Positions 5,073 to 7,467 of a stretch of DNA of 7,467 bases are shown here, piece after piece. Position 1 is the first letter of the stretch. Each line of letters begins with the position of its first letter. This DNA is from JANYJJ01 sp038241115 (lineage in GTDB: Bacteria > Pseudomonadota > Gammaproteobacteria > Burkholderiales > Burkholderiaceae_C). Both the position numbers and the translations under genes were made by a program. The notes under the pieces were generated by a model, which searched no databases, was not told the origin of the DNA, and worked only from the letters and a program-made list of their open reading frames with translations. The stretch is taken from positions 1 through 7,467 of the forward strand of contig JBBRGA010000160.1 in NCBI GenBank assembly GCA_038241115.1, read 5' to 3'.

Positions 5073-6200
5073 TCAAACCACCCGCACCGGCACCCGCGGT
5101 GCCAGCGCACACATCAGCTCATAACCCACCGTGCCTGCGGCGTGAGCGACCTCGTCGATGGGCAGCACCGACCCGTCAGGCCCGCAACCCCACATCGTGA
5201 CTTCGCTGCCCGCGCGCGCCTGCGGCACCGGACTCAGGTCCACGGTGATCATGTCCATCGACACGCGCCCGACCAAGCGCGTGCGCACGCCGTCTACCAG
5301 CACCGGCGTGCCGTTGGGTGCGACGCGCGGGTAGCCGTCGGCATAACCGCAGGCCGCCACGCCGATGCGCATGGCCTGGGGGGCGGTGAAGGCGCTGCCG
5401 TAGCCGACGCTGTCGCCCGCGGCCAAATCTTGGGTGGCGATGAGCTGGCAGCGCAGCGTCATGGTGGGCTGCAGCGCCCAGTGGCCGATGGAGTGCGCGG
5501 GGAAATCGGGCGACGAGCCGTAAAGCAAGATGCCGGGGCGGGTCCAGTCTGCAGTGATGTTTTCTTCATCGAAGTTCAAGCTGGCCGCGCTGTTGCTCAG
5601 CGAGCGCTCGCCCGGCAAATCGGCGGTGGCGGCTTGAAAGACCGCGCGTTGGCTGGCGACACCGCCACCGCCACCGCCACCGCCACCGCCATCGACATCG
5701 ACATCGGCATCGGCATTCGCAAAGTGCGTCATCAAGGTGATGCCGTCGACCTGCGTCAAACCCGTCAAGCGCATCCACGCACCGCGGTAAGCCGCCGGCT
5801 TGAAGCCCAGCCGGTTCATGCCGCTGTTCATTTTCAAGAACACGTGGTGAGGACGATGGGTCTTGTGCGCGGCAAGCCAGTCGATCTGCGCTTCGCTGTG
5901 AACTGTGTGCCACAAGTCCAGGCGCGAACAGGCCTCGAGGTCGCGCGCATCGAAGCATCCCTCCAACAACAAGATCGGTCCACGCCAGCCGAGGTCGCGC
6001 AAGGTTTGCGCTTCGGCAATGTCAAGCAGCGCAAAGCCGTCGGCCCCTTGCAGGCCTGCGTAAACGCGCGCCACGCCGTGCCCGTAGGCGTTGGCTTTGA
6101 CCACCGCCCAGACTTTGGCTTGCGGCGCGGCCGAGCGCGCGCGCTTCAGGTTGTGCGCCAAGGCGGCGGTATGGATAAGAGCGGAAATGGGGCGAGGCAT
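5073..6200 (-). CDS. alr: Alanine racemase (PLP-dependent)
   Basis: This enzyme interconverts L- and D-alanine, supplying D-Ala for peptidoglycan in the cytoplasm. The 375-residue protein has the PLP-binding lysine K35 in WAVVKANAYGHG, the second catalytic base Y267 in SVGYGSAF, NSGMNRLGF (125-133), TRPGILLYG (220-228), GYADGYPR (285-292) and GRVSMDMITVD (311-321). The fold is the TIM barrel plus C-terminal beta domain typical of the family. The start at 6200 gives the usual MPRPI...IHTAAL opening. An extension to 6272 adds 24 residues without family similarity, and neither start has a clear Shine-Dalgarno site. Oddly, the loop after THFANAD (159-165) is expanded by repeated DNA into ADVDVD followed by ten glycines (171-180). 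It is transcribed with arfB and divergent from lplT. Confidence 0.96.
   Translation of the reverse strand: MPRPISALIHTAALAHNLKRARSAAPQAKVWAVVKANAYGHGVARVYAGLQGADGFALLDIAEAQTLRDLGWRGPILLLEGCFDARDLEACSRLDLWHTVHSEAQIDWLAAHKTHRPHHVFLKMNSGMNRLGFKPAAYRGAWMRLTGLTQVDGITLMTHFANADADVDVDGGGGGGGGGGVASQRAVFQAATADLPGERSLSNSAASLNFDEENITADWTRPGILLYGSSPDFPAHSIGHWALQPTMTLRCQLIATQDLAAGDSVGYGSAFTAPQAMRIGVAACGYADGYPRVAPNGTPVLVDGVRTRLVGRVSMDMITVDLSPVPQARAGSEVTMWGCGPDGSVLPIDEVAHAAGTVGYELMCALAPRVPVRVV
5661..5720. repeat. Hexamer microsatellite inside alr
   Basis: On the plus strand, ACCGCC is repeated five times (5661-5690), followed by ATCGAC twice, ATCGGC twice and a decayed ATTCGC. In alr this reads N-A-D-A-D-V-D-V-D and ten glycines (codons alternating GGC and GGT). 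All changes in copy number are multiples of six bases, so they preserve the frame. It lies just after the conserved MTHFANAD segment, in a surface loop where close relatives, as I recall them, have only a few residues. Confidence 0.85.
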
Positions 6201-6383
6201 GGCGGCGTGGCTGTCGCGTAGAAAGGGTGAGTCTGTAAAACGCGGTTTGCGTTTGTGCGAATTTTGGCTCACCCCGCGTTGACCGCAGACTGCCCTGCGT
6301 CACCGGCCAAACCCCCATGCCGCAGGCCGCGCCGCGGGGGATACTGCGCACCCGAAGATCAAACGCAACTTAAAAGTAAGCGC

Positions 6384-6406
6384 AGGGGTCAACCCCCTAG
6401 TTTTTC
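6384..6406 (+). promoter_or_regulatory. AGGGG/CCCCT hairpin followed by a T-run in the lplT leader
   Basis: AGGGG (6384-6388) can pair with CCCCT (6394-6398) around a 5-base loop, followed by AG and TTTTTCT. This has the outline of a weak rho-independent terminator on the plus strand. No plus-strand gene ends here, so it would act as a leader attenuator for lplT, if it is functional at all. The stem is short and the call is tentative. Confidence 0.3.
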
Positions 6407-6417
6407 TAAAACAACAA

Positions 6418-6434
6418 GGTGGAAGTTTTCCACC
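6418..6434. promoter_or_regulatory. Perfect 7-bp dyad upstream of lplT
   Basis: GGTGGAA (6418-6424) and TTCCACC (6428-6434) are exact reverse complements separated by GTT. The element ends 26 bases before the lplT ATG. It could be an operator or a leader hairpin. No known regulator site is recognised. Confidence 0.4.
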
Positions 6435-6460
6435 CGGCCAAGGCAGCGCGCTTCGAGCGA

Positions 6461-7467
6461 ATGAAAAAAGGTTTCTACACCATCATGTCGGCGCAGTTCG
6501 TCAGCTCAATGGCTGACAACGCAGTGCTGGTGGCGGCCATTGAGCTCCTCAGAACCTCGGGTGCGCCAGCGTGGCAGGTGCCGGCTCTGGGTTCGATGTT
6601 TGCGCTGTTCTACGTCATCCTCGCGCCCTTCCTGGGGGCCTTTGCCGACGCGGTGCCCAAGGGCAAGGTCATGTTCTTTGCCAACGCCATCAAGGTGGTG
6701 GGTTGTTTGATGATGTTGTTCGGCACGCACCCGCTGATGTCCTACGCGATCATCGGTTTGGGTGCGGCGGCCTACTCGCCCGCCAAGTACGGCATCCTGA
6801 CCGAGTTGTTGCCCAACTCGCAATTGGTCAAGGCCAACGGCTGGATCGAAGGCCTGACCATTTTGTCCATCATCCTGGGCGTGGTGTTCGGCGGTCAACT
6901 GGTGGGCAAAACGGTGTCCACCTACCTGCTGGGCTTCGACCTGCCGCTGTTCGACACCCACATCGACAGCGCACCCGAGGCGGCCATCTCGGTGATTGTT
7001 TTCCTGTACGCGATTGCGGCCCTGTTCAACCTGCGCATACCGCGCACCGAAGCGCCTTTGCAACCTTTGCCGACGAACCTGATCACCTTGGTGCGCGAGT
7101 TCTCTGGTTGCAACGCGCGTTTGTGGGGCGACAAGTTGGGGCAAATCTCGCTGGCCACCACAACGCTGTTTTGGGGCGTGTTGGGCAACGTGCGCATCAT
7201 CGTGTTTGCATGGGCAGCAGCAGCGATCGGCTACTCCACCACGCAAGCATCCACGCTGGTCGGCGTGGTGGCCATCGGTACTGCCGCTGGTGCCATTTAC
7301 GCATCGGTGCGCATGAAGCTTGACCAAGCCACCAGCGTGATTCCGCTGGGTATCGCGATGGGTGTGTTGTTGATCGGCTTGAATTTCATCACCAATGTGT
7401 ATTGGGCCGCGCCCTTCTTCATTTTTCTGGGTGCCATTGGCGGCTTCTTGGTGGTGCCAATGAACGC
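6461..7467 (+). CDS. lplT: Lysophospholipid transporter LplT (3' end outside window)
   Basis: LplT is a major facilitator superfamily protein of the inner membrane that flips lysophospholipids, chiefly lysophosphatidylethanolamine, inward for reacylation by Aas-type acyltransferases. The visible 335 codons are continuously open to the right edge. The opening MKKGFYTIMSAQFVSSMADNA fits the family start, and GAFADAVPKGKV (59-70) is the MFS loop 2-3 motif. Strongly hydrophobic segments alternate with short loops, about ten being visible. AAYSPAKYGILTELLPNSQLVKANGW, here split by residues 98-115 and 116-123, is a highly conserved LplT segment. The ATG at 6461 was chosen by that opening; a GTG at 6419 in the same frame has no better ribosome binding site. 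About 60-100 residues should remain beyond the edge. Whether aas or plsC-like genes follow cannot be seen. Confidence 0.92.
   Translation, partial: MKKGFYTIMSAQFVSSMADNAVLVAAIELLRTSGAPAWQVPALGSMFALFYVILAPFLGAFADAVPKGKVMFFANAIKVVGCLMMLFGTHPLMSYAIIGLGAAAYSPAKYGILTELLPNSQLVKANGWIEGLTILSIILGVVFGGQLVGKTVSTYLLGFDLPLFDTHIDSAPEAAISVIVFLYAIAALFNLRIPRTEAPLQPLPTNLITLVREFSGCNARLWGDKLGQISLATTTLFWGVLGNVRIIVFAWAAAAIGYSTTQASTLVGVVAIGTAAGAIYASVRMKLDQATSVIPLGIAMGVLLIGLNFITNVYWAAPFFIFLGAIGGFLVVPMN

Larger units (their letters stand above)
6201..6460. other. 260-bp divergent gap between alr and lplT
   Basis: This region should hold promoters for alr (leftward) and lplT (rightward). I found no -35/-10 pair with acceptable spacing on either strand; TTGACC at 6392-6387 (-) lacks a good -10 partner. 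Two small dyads lie in the lplT-proximal third (6384-6398 and 6418-6434). No small gene with a credible start and ribosome binding site was seen. Confidence 0.5.

Noticed and set aside
5142..6221. Plus-strand open frame of 359 codons opposite alr
   Set aside because: It mirrors a clear alanine racemase, and its Ala-Thr and Ile-Asp runs are only the complement of the alr hexamer repeat.
6364..6392. Promoter for alr with -35 TTGACC on the minus strand
   Set aside because: No acceptable -10 hexamer occurs 16-18 bases downstream; the best match is at 14 bases and poor.
6506..7327. Minus-strand open frame (273 codons) and plus-strand frame 6571-7323 over lplT
   Set aside because: The frame from 6461 encodes LplT with membrane segments and conserved motifs; the others are His/Arg/Gln-rich shadows.

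Overview
The window is high-GC, densely coded DNA from what looks like a betaproteobacterium, most likely Burkholderiales close to the Comamonadaceae. This rests on the flavour of the RadA, Alr and LplT proteins and on alr/lplT lying near radA. The genus cannot be fixed from sequence alone. I see no CRISPR array, defence system, transposase, tRNA or rRNA. The genes are mostly housekeeping plus one small exported pair.

Layout, left to right. Positions 1-242 are abnormal. Positions 1-136 (+) encode a diverged C-terminal piece of RadA facing the main radA gene. It runs into an imperfect fold-back palindrome (94-185) and a G-rich stretch. The main radA (129-1451, -) keeps its zinc finger, Walker A and KNRFG motifs but loses recognisable RadA sequence after residue 403. 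This edge is either a rearranged or duplicated radA or, more likely, a chimeric or low-quality contig end. A LysE/RhtB exporter (1560-2219, +) is divergent from radA, with an inverted repeat just before its start. Convergent with it is a two-gene unit read leftward: a small secreted DUF2141 protein (3878-4312, -), then a Tat-signal carotenoid oxygenase-family enzyme (2290-3840, -). Both have clear Shine-Dalgarno sites. A 338-bp gap with two tandem repeat arrays separates this pair from arfB (4651-5067, -), which follows alr (5073-6200, -) by 5 bp. A 260-bp divergent gap leads to lplT (6461 to the right edge, +, incomplete).

Functionally, alr makes D-alanine for peptidoglycan, arfB rescues ribosomes stalled on non-stop mRNA, lplT flips lysophospholipids across the inner membrane for reacylation, and radA acts in recombinational repair. 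The DUF2141/carotenoid oxygenase pair probably acts in the periplasm on an unknown apocarotenoid or stilbene-like substrate.

The most unusual intrinsic property is a set of short tandem repeats whose unit lengths are multiples of three: 12 bp x5 repeating the arfB stop codon, 15 bp x7 in the gap, hexamers expanding a Gly/Asp loop inside alr, and an 18-bp duplication in the LysE loop. None breaks a reading frame.
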